Notes under the pieces: generated by a model
Told to the model about the DNA's origin: nothing
What the model saw: the letters and a program-made list of their open reading frames with translations, nothing else
The model's database searches: none
In this document: positions 42,058-53,684 of the stretch, piece by piece
Numbering within the stretch: position 1 is the first letter of the stretch
How the letters are laid out: each line of letters starts with the position of its first letter
DNA from: Chenggangzhangella methanolivorans
Lineage (GTDB): Bacteria > Pseudomonadota > Alphaproteobacteria > Rhizobiales > Methylopilaceae
Length of the DNA: 64,000 nucleotides
Reading direction: 5' to 3'
Assembly: GCF_019797865.1 (NCBI RefSeq)
Contig: NZ_CP081869.1
Coordinates: 186,001 to 250,000 of the forward strand
Position numbers and translations under genes: made by a program

Positions 42058-42128
42058 GACGGCGGTGCTGATAACAGGTCGGTTCCGGGACCACAAGCGC
42101 AAGTTCGCCGGATGGAGCGGGATAGCGC

Positions 42129-42401
42129 TCAGGCGGCCTGGTCGGCCGGCGTCCGCTCGGTGCGTCCCTTGGCGTCGCGTTCGATCATCGAGGTGATCTC
42201 GACGCCGATGCGGTCGCCGTTCACGAACACCGAACCGCGCGCGATCGGATGGTCGTTGGCGAGCACCGTCACGGCGTCGCCCTCGCTCGCGCCGAGCTCG
42301 ATCACCGCGCCGCGGCCCATTCTCAAGAGCTGGTGGATCGGCATGCTGGTCGATCCGAGCACCACCGAGAGCTCGAGGTTGACCTTGTCGATCTGCGGCA
42401 C
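42129..42401 (-). CDS. FliN-like SpoA-domain protein
   Basis: 90 residues from the GTG start (VPQIDKVNLELSVVLGSTSM) preceded by GGGAG. SpoA/FliN domain pattern: SMPIHQLLRMGRGAVIELGASEGDAVTVLANDHPIARGSVFVNGDRIGVEITSM. FliN is the flagellar switch and export-docking subunit, but no other flagellar gene is in this window, so this is an isolated copy and may serve in motility or type III-like secretion elsewhere. A longer upstream start is possible but not conserved-looking. Confidence 0.78.
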   Translation of the reverse strand: MPQIDKVNLELSVVLGSTSMPIHQLLRMGRGAVIELGASEGDAVTVLANDHPIARGSVFVNGDRIGVEITSMIERDAKGRTERTPADQAA

Positions 42402-42473
42402 GAAACGTCTCCCGGGGCGCGCATGAACGCAGGCGCCGCTTGACGACGAGATGACCACGCGCGTGGTTAATCC

Positions 42474-43192
42474 ATGGTTCACCACGTGCTGAAAACCGAC
42501 CGATCCGCTTTGCCCGCGACGTTTCCGCCAGCCCCCGGCTCAGCCCCGGTCGAATGGCGCGTCAGCGACCGTCTCGTGACTTACGCGGAGGCGCTCGCCA
42601 AGATGGAGGCGCGCGCCGCCGCGATCGCCGACGGAAAGGCGGGCGAGCTTGTCTGGCTGCTGGAGCATCCGCCGCTCTACACCGCCGGCACGAGCGCCAA
42701 GGCCGCCGACCTCGTCGAGCCGGAGCGGCTGCCGGTGTTCCAGACGGGCCGCGGCGGGCAATACACCTATCACGGCCCCGGGCAGCGCATCGCCTACGCC
42801 ATGCTCGACCTGCGCCGCCGCGCGCCGGACCTGCGCGCCTATGTGGCCGCGCTCGAGGCCTGGCTGATCGCGACTCTCGACCGATTCGGCGTGACGGGCG
42901 AGCGGCGCGAGGACCGCGTCGGCGTCTGGGTGCGCCGGCCGGAGCGCGGCCGCGACGCGGAGGACAGATCGCGGCCATCGGCGTGCGGGTGAAGCGCTGG
43001 GTGACGCTCCACGGCGTCAGCCTCAACGTCGAGCCCGATCTGTCGCATTACGCCGGCATCGTCCCCTGCGGCGTGCGCGACCATGGCGTCACGAGCCTTG
43101 CCGATCTCGGCCGGGTGGTCTCGATGGCCGAGGTCGACATGGCGATGCGGGAGACGTTCGAGGAGATCTTCGGGCCGGCCGCCCGGGAATGA
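42474..43192 (+). CDS. lipB: Octanoyltransferase LipB
   Basis: About 240 residues. It transfers octanoyl groups from ACP to lipoyl domains. Motifs: [19 protein letters not shown], the family block [43 protein letters not shown], and the catalytic Cys in [13 protein letters not shown]. The frame breaks near 42965, where the expected EDKIAAIG reads with one A missing. The deletion falls in the codon of the conserved Lys of the KIAAIG motif, so the enzyme is intact only if that base is a sequencing error. Confidence 0.92.
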
Positions 43193-43214
43193 CCGCCGGG
43201 CCGACGGACGGCGC

Positions 43215-43504
43215 TCAGCCGTCCTCGCCGATCACGACGCCGGCGCCGGCGGGAAGATCGCCGCCGCGCGCGGCCGACCGCCTGACCGTCTTCACCTCGG
43301 CGTCGGGCGGCCCCGCGAGCGCGGCTTCCGCAAACGCCGCGATGCGCTCCTCGGGGCCTTCGAGAACCGCTTCGACGGAGCCGTCCGACATGTTGCGGAC
43401 GACGCCCCTCAGCCCGAGTCCGTTCGCGGTCGCCTGCGCCCATTTGCGGTAGAAGACGCCTGGACGCGGCCGGTGATCTCGAATTTCGCCGCCTGAGCCG
43501 CCAT
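43215..43504 (-). CDS. Acylphosphatase
   Basis: About 95 residues. Acylphosphatase signature: [45 protein letters not shown] with the catalytic Arg in YRKW and the Asn in VRN. It hydrolyses carboxyl-phosphate bonds of small metabolites. The frame breaks near 43457 (GRVQ then GVFYRKW, one base off). The start is taken at MAAQAAKF; an upstream ATG four codons earlier is possible. Confidence 0.87.
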
Positions 43505-43707
43505 CGCGCCCCTCATCGCCGTTTTTTCCGTCCGCGAGAAGTGAGGCGGGACGGGAGCGCGACAAGGGCTGGAGCGGGCGAGAGGTCGAACGCCTCCGCG
43601 CGGAACGCCTCGACGATGACCGGCCAATGGCCGAGCCTCGAACATGGCGGAAGCCGACGCGTCGCGCCGAGCTCCCGCTCAGCACAGGAAGACGTCGGCG
43701 GGCCGCC

Positions 43708-45009
43708 CTACTCCGCCGCCGCCGTCCTGGCCGCTTCGATCGTGAGATAGGCGCCCATCAGCATGTTGCGCTTCGGATTCGCGTCGAGGAGGTAATAGGT
43801 GAAGAAAACCCGACCGTCCTTGAGAGCCGCGCAAGACGGCGTGCGCTGCTTGTCGAACGCCTTCTTCGAGGCGAAACCGTCAGACCGCGTGGCGCCTTCG
43901 GGCGACAGCAGCTTGTAGCGAATATCCCTCTGCTTGAGGTCGTCGGGCTGATTGTAGATGGACACGAGGTCGCCGTTCGGACGCCGGAGCACGCAGGCGG
44001 GGTCCTTGTCGCCCGTATAGTAGTCCGGCGAGATCGCGAGCCCCTCGCCTGTGTCTTTATACGACCCGCTGATTTTCACTCCGGAGAGGAAATGATTGTT
44101 GTTGTAGAGGAGCATGAAGCTGCCGTTCTTCAGCGCGAGCGTCCGCCGGAAACCGATAGGTTTCGCCGACATAGACCGGATTGGTCACTGGCGCCCGGCC
44201 TGAGAGAACACGCGAAACGCGCCGCTCTTGCGAAGCTCGTCGGTGTAAACGATGGCGTAGTTGCCATCGGAAAGCGTCACGATCGCGGATTCCGGCGAAT
44301 AGTACATTCCTCCGAACATGTATGTGTCGGAGTATCTAGCGCCGTCTGAGAACTTTAATACTTTCTTGTCTTCGATCGGCGTGACGAGTCTCGAAGGCGA
44401 AACGACGCCTCCAGCGCCATCGATGATCATCGTGAAGATATTGTAGTTCCGGCCCATCAGCCGGCCTATCTTGACCGTTTCGCGACGCTCATAGGCCAGC
44501 GCGAGTTCGCCATTCTTTAGCCGGCTCGCATGGATCTGGAGCGAGTTGTCGCCGTCGTCGGTCTTCTCGACGCTCGCGACGCGTTTCTGCACGCTGACGC
44601 CGCCGGTCTGAGAGACGCGAACGAAATAAAATCCGCCGACTGAATCTTCAGCGCTGAAACTGTGCGACTCATAGACAATTCCGAGATCGTTCTTCAAGCG
44701 CGACGATCTTGAACGAGAAGATCTGCTCGAGGCTCGAGACGCTGACGTCATGCGACGCCAGCGTTTTCCCGTCCTTCGTGAAGAAACCCGGATCTTGTTG
44801 TAGTCCAGGCTCGGAGCGTAACTCGCGGTCGCGACCGTCACGCCGTCGCTCAGCGCCGCGCTCTGGATGGGATTGAACGCATAGTCGATGACGGGACCAA
44901 TCCTGAAGAACCCGTCGGCCGTGACCTTCGCCTGCTGGGCCGAAACGCTTGACGACTGGGCGCCCGCAAACACCGCGGCCGCGAACAAAACTGACAGGAA
45001 ACGCCGCAT
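43708..45009 (-). CDS. Secreted protein with BNR/propeller-like repeats, unknown function
   Basis: About 433 residues. Signal peptide MRRFLSVLFAAAVFAGAQSSSVSAQ. The mature part has a recurring pattern of L-x-(D/N)-G followed by a hydrophobic strand: LSDGVTVATASY, LKNGELALAYER, LSDGNYAIVYTDEL, LKNGSFMLLYNN, PNGDLVSIYNQ, LKDGRVFFTYY. About six such repeats suggest a beta-propeller of sialidase/BNR type. Frame changes occur near 44185 and in 44700-44790; total length is a multiple of three. Base composition is lower in GC than the neighbours, possibly a horizontally acquired gene. No enzyme residues were recognised, so no activity is assigned. Confidence 0.6.
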
Positions 45010-45159
45010 CCTCGAGCTCCAGGCGATGGCCGACAGGCGGCCCGCGCCGACGATGGGCGAGCCTCGCAAGAGGCTACGCCGCGCCCCGTCGCCGCCCCTT
45101 ACCCGAATGGGGAACACGCGCCGGTCCGGTCGTCGAAGCCTGGGGAGAGGCCGCGGTCG

Positions 45160-46240
45160 TCAGTCCGCCGGCCGCTCGTCGCCGAGCGCGGCGACGCGCG
45201 ACAGCAGCCTCGCTGCCCGGACGCGCCGGTCTTCAGATAGATCGACTTCAGCTGCGTGCGGATCGTGTCCGGCCTCACGCCGCGCGCCTGCGCGATCTCG
45301 GCCACCGAGCCGCCTGCCCTGAGGCTCGCGACGATCGCGGACTCGGCGGCCGTGAGGCTGGACCGGGCGGCGAGCGCCGCGACGGGATCGAGGACGCGGC
45401 GCTTGAGCAGAAGAAGCACCGCGCGGCCGTCGGCGGGCGCGAACACGCTCATGCCATCGACCTCGATCGCCCGGACGAGGATCTCGCCGCCCTTCGGATC
45501 CCTGACGACGCAGGCCGCCGGCTCCGGCCCGCGCCGCCGCTGGCTCGAGGCGAGGCAGGCGCAAGGCGTCGCGATCGGCCGCGCTGCGCGCGACAGCGTC
45601 CGGCTGCGCGGATCGATCATGCGGCCGACCAGCGCCTCTGCCCGGGCGTTGATCGAGGCGATCCGCCTCCCCGGTCGCAGACGATCGCCGCGTCGCGGGT
45701 CAGCTCCAGCGCGTCCGTCATCCCCTTCAGCCTGGCGAAATCGAACTGGCGCGAGAGCGTCGCGGCGTCGCTCAGCGGCCCCCAGAGCCTCAGGAGCGCG
45801 TCCAGCTCGCGCGGCTCGAACGGGCCGTCGCGCAGCCGGCGCTGACTGAGAGGCACCAGAGATCCCCGCCCGCCCGGAACCCGACGCCCGCGAAGGCTCC
45901 GATGCCGTGCCCGGCGAGAAAGTCCTGGTAGAACTGCGAGGAGGCGATTTCGTCGCGGTCCATGCAGTCTTCGTCGGTGATGAAGCCCGGCGCTCCATCT
46001 TGGGGATGCCGCGGTAGCGGACGTCGAGCGCGTTCCAGCCCTTCGTCAGATACTCGTCCAGGACGTGCGCCTGTTCGGCGGAGGCGGGCGGCCGGACCAG
46101 CCGGTCGTCGACGCAGAACAGCAGCGCGCCGGCGCCGTTGACGCTCTGCGCTGACGTCTCCGAGCGCCTGAGCCCAGATCTCAGGCGCGCCCGCAGCCTC
46201 GCGGATGCGTCGGGCGATGAGTTCCGGGTCGTGACGCCAT
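45160..46240 (-). CDS. Second LuxR-family transcriptional regulator (frameshifted)
   Basis: About 360 residues over several frames. HTH: SSLTAAESAIVASLRAGGSVAEIAQARGVRPDTIRTQLKSIYLKTGA, then ARLLSRVAALGDERPAD at the end. The N-terminal layout matches the regulator at 39087 (ELIARRIREAAGAPEIWAQAL versus LVERIYEAAAIPELWPDAL), so the two are paralogues. At least four frame changes (near 45230, 45680, 45860, 45985, and near the start at about 46220) make the start uncertain; ATG at 46240 is assumed. It is upstream of the secreted propeller-like gene on the same strand. Confidence 0.68.
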
Positions 46241-46363
46241 GACGTCGTCCGAGGGGCGGCGGCGAGAGATATGCAACCCTACGGCGCGCGAGATCCGCGC
46301 GCCACATCGGCCCACCCTTTTTCCGTTCGTCTCAGACGTTTCGTCGGCGCTGTCTCGCGAAGA

Positions 46364-48374
46364 TCACTCGAACTCGAGGATCACCGCGTCGACCGCGAGG
46401 CTGTCGCCCGGCCTTAGCGTTGATCTTGGCGACCTTGCCGTCGCGCTCGGCGCGCAGCACGTTCTCCATCTTCATCGCCTCGACCACCGCGAGCGTCTCG
46501 CCGGTCTTGACCTCCTGACCCTCCTCGACCGCGATCGAGACCACGAGGCCGGGCATCGGGCAGAGCAGCTGCTTGGAGGTGTCGGCGATGACCTTCTCGG
46601 GCATCAGCGCATAGAGCTCGGCGATGCGCGCGCCGTGGACGCGGGCGTAAACCGCGACACCGCGATGCTGGATGTCGTAGCCGTAGTTCTTGGCCTTGCG
46701 GACCTGCGCCGCAATCTCCTGACCGTCGATCGTCCCGCGCCACACCGGCTCGCCGGGCTTCCAGTCGGTCTCGACGCGCTGGAGACGGATCTCCGAGCCG
46801 TCCTGCCCAAGCGTCCGCACGATCACGGCCTCGCCGATCGCCGAGGTCTCGACGCGGGTCGGCTCGCCGTCGAGCAGCACGGTGCGCAGCCGCTCCTTGG
46901 TGGCCGCGCCCTTGCGGAGCTGATTGGAGATGAGGCGGCGACGCTCCATCACCATCCAGTCGATCTGCGCCGCGATCGCGACCAGGGCCGCTGCGACTTC
47001 GCCTGCGGGCTTGCGAGGCGCGAAACCGTCCGGGAACTCCTCGGCGATGAAGCCGGTCGACAGTTCGCCCGAACGCCAGCGCGGATGCTCCATCAGCGCC
47101 GTGAGGAACGGGATGTTGTGCTGGATGCCGTCGATGCCGAAGGCGTCGAGCGCCCTGCCCTGCGCCTCGATGGCCGACAGGCGATCCGGCCCGTGGGTCA
47201 CGAGCTTGGCGATCATCGGGTCGTAATAGAGCGAGATCTCGCCGCCTTCGGTCACGCCGGTGTCGTTGCGCACCGTGATTCCGTCGGCGCTCGATTCGGC
47301 CGGCGGCGGTAGGCCGACAGGCGCCCGATCGAGGGCAGGAAGTTGCGATAGGGATCTTCGGCGTAGACGCGGCTCTCCACCGCCCAGCCGGTGAGCTTCA
47401 CATCTTCCTGCTGATCGCGAGCTTCGCCATAGGCGACGCGGATCATCTGCTCCACGAGGTCGATGCCGGTGACGAGCTCCGTCACCGGATGCTCCACATG
47501 AAGACGCGTGTTCATCTCGAGGAAATAGAACGACTTGTCCTGCCCCGCGACGAACTCGACGGTGGGCCGGAATCGTAGCCGACGGCCTTGGCCAGAGCGA
47601 CCGACTGCTCGCCCATGGCCTTGCGGGTCGCCTCGTCGAGCAGCGGCGACGGGGCCTCCTCGACGACCTTTGGTTGCGGCGCTGGATCGAGCATTTCGCG
47701 CTCGCCGAGATAGATGACGTGCCGTGCTTGTCGCCGAGCACCTGGATCTCGACGTGGCGCGGATTGACGATGAACTTCTCGATGAAGACGCGGTCGTCGC
47801 CGAAGGAGTTCTTGGCCTCCGAGCGCGAGGCGCGGAAGCCTTCCGCCACGTCATCGGCCGAGTGCGCGATGCGCATGCCCTTGCGCCGCCGCCGGCCGAG
47901 GCCTTGATCATCACCGGATAGCCGATCTCGTCGGCGACCTTCACGGCGTCCTCGGACGCTCTCGATCACGCCGAGATTGCCGGGCACGGGTCGAGACGTT
48001 GGCCTTGGCCGCCGCCTTCTTCGACTCGATCTTGTCGCCCATGGCCTCGATCGCCCCGGGATCGGGCCGATGAACACGACGCCGTTGGCCTTGAGCGCCT
48101 CGGCGAGGCCGCGCGCTCGGACAAAAAGCCGTAGCCGGGATGAACGGCTTCGGCGCCGGTCTCCTTGCAGGCGCGCAGGATTTCGTCGATCAGCAGATAG
48201 GACTGCGCGGCCGGCGGCGGGCCGATGCGCACCGCCTCGTCGGCCATCTCGACATGCAACGCGTCCTTGTCCGCGTCGGAATAGACCGCGACGGTCTGAT
48301 GCCCATCTTGCGCGCGGTCTTGATGACGCGGCAGGCGATCTCGCCGCGGTGGCGATCAGGATCTTCTTGAACAT
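46364..48374 (-). CDS. pccA: Propionyl-CoA carboxylase alpha subunit (biotin carboxylase + BCCP)
   Basis: About 670 residues. N-terminal [11 protein letters not shown]-grasp biotin carboxylase segments ([72 protein letters not shown]) and a C-terminal biotinyl domain [22 protein letters not shown] with biotin-Lys in VVEAMKMEN. The region just before the biotinyl domain and the partner pccB identify it as the propionyl-CoA type. More than six frame changes between about 47000 and 48340, plus one near 46425, scatter it over three frames. With an essential-looking conserved core, errors are likely. Stop at 46364 restores the normal end ([10 protein letters not shown]). Confidence 0.9.
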
Positions 48375-48529
48375 CGAGGCTTGAGAACTCCGGAGCCGCG
48401 CCGGACAAGTCCCGCGGATCGCGCGCCGACGCCGTTCGTACTTAGGGGAGCGGGTCGCCCGCCGTCCACCTGTTCAAAGGGCGAACGGCGCCGCCGAAGA
48501 AGCTTCGCCGCGGCGCGGCGCCGAAAGCC

Positions 48530-49888
48530 CTAGTCCTTGTGGTCCTTGGGCAGCGGCGGCATCCAGTCCGGCCGCGGCAGCGGCGGCGGGGCGGGCTCGA
48601 CCTTCGGCGACATCAGCCTTCCGTCCGCGGTTCGGGCGAACTGGCTGCGCGCGGTCCACGGTCCAAGGACCAGCGAGAAGTAGTCGTAGGGCCCGCGGAC
48701 CTCGTTCGCCATGACGAACTGGAAGTGCGCCCGGAACACCCGCCATCCCTTCTGCAGGGACTTGATGGAGTGCTGACCGAGCATCTTGGTCAGAAAAGCG
48801 CGGCGGAACGTCGGGTTCGGCCGGTCGGCCGGCACGTCGAGGCCGAGCTCGGTGACCGGGTCGCGGTGCGGAAAATTGAGCGTGTCCCAGGGGCCGACGA
48901 CCTCGGCCCAGAACAGCGACGGCTCGATCGCCAGCCGCCGGATGCGCTCGCGGAACCAGCCGGCGCGCGGGTGGAACGCGACCAGAAGCTCGCTCGCCCC
49001 GACGGTGAGCAGCGCGAAGTTCGATCCGCGGGCGAAGTCGGGGCTCGCCTCATAGGCGCGCGCGATGGCGTCGATCGCGACGAAGCTTCCGCTCGAATGG
49101 CCGACGACGAGAACTTCGTCGGCCGCGCGCGCCTCGACGATCTCGCGGATCCGGGCCGCGAAGGCGTCGACGCGGGCGTCGAGCTCCCTGTCGGCGCGCG
49201 TCGCGTATCGGCGCTGGGACCGGCCGTCGTCGATCAGATGGACGAGGAACGAGCCGGACCGGCGGAGCGCGGCGACGACGCCGAGCAGAAGCGCAAGGCC
49301 GAGCGCGACTCCGACGAGCACGCCCAACACCGGCGCTCCGTGGCCGGCGACGAGATCCGCGATCGCGACCCCGCCCCACACCGAGAGGGCGAACAGCGCG
49401 ATGACGGTGAGCATCGGATAGAACCAGGCCACCGCGCACCACGGCGCGGCGCGCCAGATCCGCCAGAGGAGGCCCGTCACGATCACCTCGACGCCGGTCC
49501 TGAGGCTTCGAACGAGCGTGGCGAGCAGCGGCGCGGCGAAGTCGCGGCGGACGAGATCGTCCCACCGCAACGTCTCGTAGGTCGTTTCGACCCTGGCGTC
49601 GCCGGCGGTCAGCCGCGCCCGCCAGCTGAGGCTCGGCGTCGGCGTGCGTGTGACGTCGTCCCGGTCGACGTCGACGACGACGCCCCAGAGCTTGGCGAAG
49701 CGCCGGAGCTCGAACACGGAGAGACGACGATAGAGATCGGGATCGCGCGGGTCGTAGCCGGGGACATAAACGAGGTGGCGTCGGCGGACTTCCTGCCCGC
49801 CGGCGGGGCCGCCTGTCCCGAACTCATCCGCCGGCTTCGTCACATCATCCGCGGCGGCTTCGGCTGCCATACGCTCACCCGTGCTCAT
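48530..49888 (-). CDS. Membrane alpha/beta-hydrolase-like protein
   Basis: 452 residues. N-terminal domain begins HLVYVPGYDPRDPDLYRRL; two membrane helices (WFYPMLTVIALFALSVWGGVAIA and APVLGVLVGVALGLALLLGV) follow at about residues 165-225. Then a hydrolase-like module with the GHSSG nucleophile-elbow motif in VLVVGHSSGSFVAIDAIARAYE. Family not characterised. Position between pccA and pccB may be incidental. It could be a lipase or a signalling hydrolase; the catalytic acid and His are not clearly located. Confidence 0.65.
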   Translation of the reverse strand: MSTGERMAAEAAADDVTKPADEFGTGGPAGGQEVRRRHLVYVPGYDPRDPDLYRRLSVFELRRFAKLWGVVVDVDRDDVTRTPTPSLSWRARLTAGDARVETTYETLRWDDLVRRDFAAPLLATLVRSLRTGVEVIVTGLLWRIWRAAPWCAVAWFYPMLTVIALFALSVWGGVAIADLVAGHGAPVLGVLVGVALGLALLLGVVAALRRSGSFLVHLIDDGRSQRRYATRADRELDARVDAFAARIREIVEARAADEVLVVGHSSGSFVAIDAIARAYEASPDFARGSNFALLTVGASELLVAFHPRAGWFRERIRRLAIEPSLFWAEVVGPWDTLNFPHRDPVTELGLDVPADRPNPTFRRAFLTKMLGQHSIKSLQKGWRVFRAHFQFVMANEVRGPYDYFSLVLGPWTARSQFARTADGRLMSPKVEPAPPPLPRPDWMPPLPKDHKD

Positions 49889-49946
49889 GGGCGGCGATCT
49901 ATGTCACGGCCGGCGCCCGAAGGACAGGGCTCCGACTGCGCTCAAC

Positions 49947-51236
49947 TCACTCGGCGGCCTCGCAGGGAGGATAGACGACCGACCGGGCGCGGCCGAACTC
50001 CGCCTCGATGCGATCGCAGGCCTCGGCGATCACGTCGGAGCGGCTGGTGCGCTCCGCCACCGACCGGCAGGCCGAGGCGACCGCATCGGAGGCGAGCAGC
50101 GCGTCGAGCGCCTGCGCGGCGCGACGCGCGGTGAAGAGCGCGCGCGGCACCGAGGTTCCGCAGCCGAGCCGGCGGATGCGGCTCGCATGATCGAACTGGT
50201 CGAACGCCATCGGCACGACGATCTGCGGCGCGCCCGCCGCGAAGGCCTGCGACACCGTGCCGACGCCGCCGTGGTGGATCAGCGCCGAGCAGCGCGGCAA
50301 CACCTGGCCGAGCGGGGCGTAGGTCGAGAAGAAGGCCCGGCCCTCGAGGCCCTTGGGCGGATCGATCGTCTGGTGCGACAGCACGAGGCATCGGCGCCCG
50401 GTCTTCGCGCAGGCCTCGACCGCGGCCCGATAGAGCGAGGCGGTGCGCAGCCGGGCGGAGCCGAAGGTGATGGCGACCGGCGGCTCCCCGGCCGACAGGA
50501 ACGCGTCGAGCGCCGGATCGAGCCGCGCGGTCGCGGCGCCGAACATGTCGGCGCGCGGAAAGTCGAGCTGCACCGACTGGGCCGGCCAGTCAGCCTGCCG
50601 CGGCGCGAACCAGTGCGGAAACAGGAGCAGCATGCGCTGCGAGGAATGCCACCAGCTGCGGATCTTGCGCTTCGGCCGCAAGCCCAGCGACGCGCGGAAG
50701 GCGTTGAGGCCCGGCTTGATCAGCGGCGCGATGAAGGCGGTGTAGAGCCCGGTCTGCAGCTTCAGCTTCATCGCGGCCGGCATCCAGCGCGGCATCGGCA
50801 GGAACGGCGTGCGCGGCGGCGCGTCGCGCGAGACGAACATGATGGGCGTCAGATGCACCGAGACCACCGGCACGCCGAGCGTCTCATGCGCCACCTTGGC
50901 GCCGATCGCGAGCGCCGAGGCGATGACCAGCGTGTCGCCTTCACGATGATGTCGGACGACGAAGTCGTGGGTGGGCTTTAGGAAGGAATGCAGGTTCTTG
51001 AACAGTCGCCGGGCGCCCAGGAACGGCCGCCAGAACTGCGGATGCTCGAACAGCGCCGAATATTCGGCGGCGGTGGTCAGCGGTTCGACGTCGACGCCGG
51101 CGCGGCGGGCGGCGGGCGCGAAAGTCTCGGCGCAGGAGAGCGTGACCTCATGGCCGCGCCGGTCGAGCTCGGCCGCGAGCCCGATGAAGGGCAGCACGTC
51201 GCCATATGTCCCGATCGCGACGATAAGAACGCGCAT
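49947..51236 (-). CDS. GT1-family glycosyltransferase (UGT-like)
   Basis: 429 residues, two-domain GT-B fold. N-terminal acceptor domain: MRVLIVAIGTYGDVLPFIGLAAELDRRGHEVTLSC. C-terminal nucleotide-sugar domain: PPVAITFGSARLR, FFSTYAPLGQVLPRCSALIHHGGVGTVSQAFAAGAPQIVVPMAFDQFDHA, the UGT/MGT signature. In bacteria such enzymes glycosylate lipids, sterols or polyketides; the acceptor here is unknown. No biosynthetic partner is obvious nearby. Confidence 0.85.
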   Translation of the reverse strand: MRVLIVAIGTYGDVLPFIGLAAELDRRGHEVTLSCAETFAPAARRAGVDVEPLTTAAEYSALFEHPQFWRPFLGARRLFKNLHSFLKPTHDFVVRHHREGDTLVIASALAIGAKVAHETLGVPVVSVHLTPIMFVSRDAPPRTPFLPMPRWMPAAMKLKLQTGLYTAFIAPLIKPGLNAFRASLGLRPKRKIRSWWHSSQRMLLLFPHWFAPRQADWPAQSVQLDFPRADMFGAATARLDPALDAFLSAGEPPVAITFGSARLRTASLYRAAVEACAKTGRRCLVLSHQTIDPPKGLEGRAFFSTYAPLGQVLPRCSALIHHGGVGTVSQAFAAGAPQIVVPMAFDQFDHASRIRRLGCGTSVPRALFTARRAAQALDALLASDAVASACRSVAERTSRSDVIAEACDRIEAEFGRARSVVYPPCEAAE

Positions 51237-51432
51237 GTGACCCAGTCCAACCCTACGCGACGCCGCAAAGCGCGACGCGCTGTTCGGCTCTCCATCAGCA
51301 AGTCGCGCGCCAGTCGGCGCTCGCCGTCTCTTGATCGTCGTGCAGCATTTCGTCGCCGAGGGGAAGAAGGCAAGCGCGCACGATTGATTTCGTTGTGCGT
51401 CGCGACTTGGGCGACACGGCGTCGGGTCTGTC

Positions 51433-51939
51433 TCAGCCGACGATCGCCCCGACGATGACGAGCGCGATCAGGACGCCGGCGAACGCCATCGCGGTGGCGA
51501 GCGCGGTCCAGACGAACGGCAGCGCGATGGCTGCGCCGGCCACGACCGCGGCCGTGAGATTGCCCCTCACCGCCCGCGTCCTCAGCCAGTCGACGACGGC
51601 GAGCGCCGCGCCCGAAAGCGCGATCAGGACCACGATCGGCACGACGAAGCGGGCCGAGCTCCCGAAGAGGCCCGGCTCCTCGACCGGCGCCGGCGCGGCC
51701 GTCCGCTCCTCCTGCGCCGCGCGGTCGTTGCGCTCGCGGATCTTGCGCGCGAGCCAGCGCCCGGCTTCCTCGTGAAGCGACCGCTCGCCTTCCGGCTGAA
51801 CGGGTTCGGCCCGCTGCGCGGCGGCGTCCGCGAAGGAGATCTGCTCCCTCAGCACCGCAGGGTCGAGCGCCGGCCCCGCGACGCCGAGCAGAAGCGCCGC
51901 GAAGGACAGGACCAGCGCGGCGATCGACAACCGGCTCAT
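51433..51939 (-). CDS. Small multi-pass membrane protein of unknown function
   Basis: 168 residues. One N-terminal hydrophobic segment (IAALVLSFAALLLGVAGPAL), a charged middle, then about three helices (FVVPIVVLIALSGAALAVV, NLTAAVVAGAAIALPFVWTAL, ATAMAFAGVLIALVIVGAIVG). No recognised domain. It begins 11 bases after the pccB stop, so likely cotranscribed with pccB. The 196 bases between its end and the glycosyltransferase start hold nothing obvious. Confidence 0.62.
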   Translation of the reverse strand: MSRLSIAALVLSFAALLLGVAGPALDPAVLREQISFADAAAQRAEPVQPEGERSLHEEAGRWLARKIRERNDRAAQEERTAAPAPVEEPGLFGSSARFVVPIVVLIALSGAALAVVDWLRTRAVRGNLTAAVVAGAAIALPFVWTALATAMAFAGVLIALVIVGAIVG

Positions 51940-51950
51940 CCGCGCGCGTC

Positions 51951-53477
<1,527 letters not shown>

Positions 53478-53622
53478 GTGGCGCGCCCTCGGCTTTCCGG
53501 GTCGATCAAGAGGGCAGAGGCGTAACGCGCGTCATGCGGCGCCGCAATGTCGACAAAGGGCCGATGACCGCGACGCGGCGCCCACGGGGCGAGCACGCAC
53601 AATCTTCGGGCGAAGTCAGCGA

Positions 53623-53651
53623 TTGACAGCTTGTTCACGGAGTCGTCATCT
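53623..53651 (+). promoter_or_regulatory. Candidate promoter for the dicarboxylate transporter gene
   Basis: TTGACA at 53623-53628 is followed by 17 bases and TCATCT, a weak -10. Just downstream TTTCGTTAACG and TTTTCGTTA form a direct repeat (53651-53670) that could be an activator site. The divergent pccB gene starts at 53477. Confidence 0.35.
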
Positions 53652-53684
53652 TTCGTTAACGTTTTCGTTACCGAGGGGACGGCG

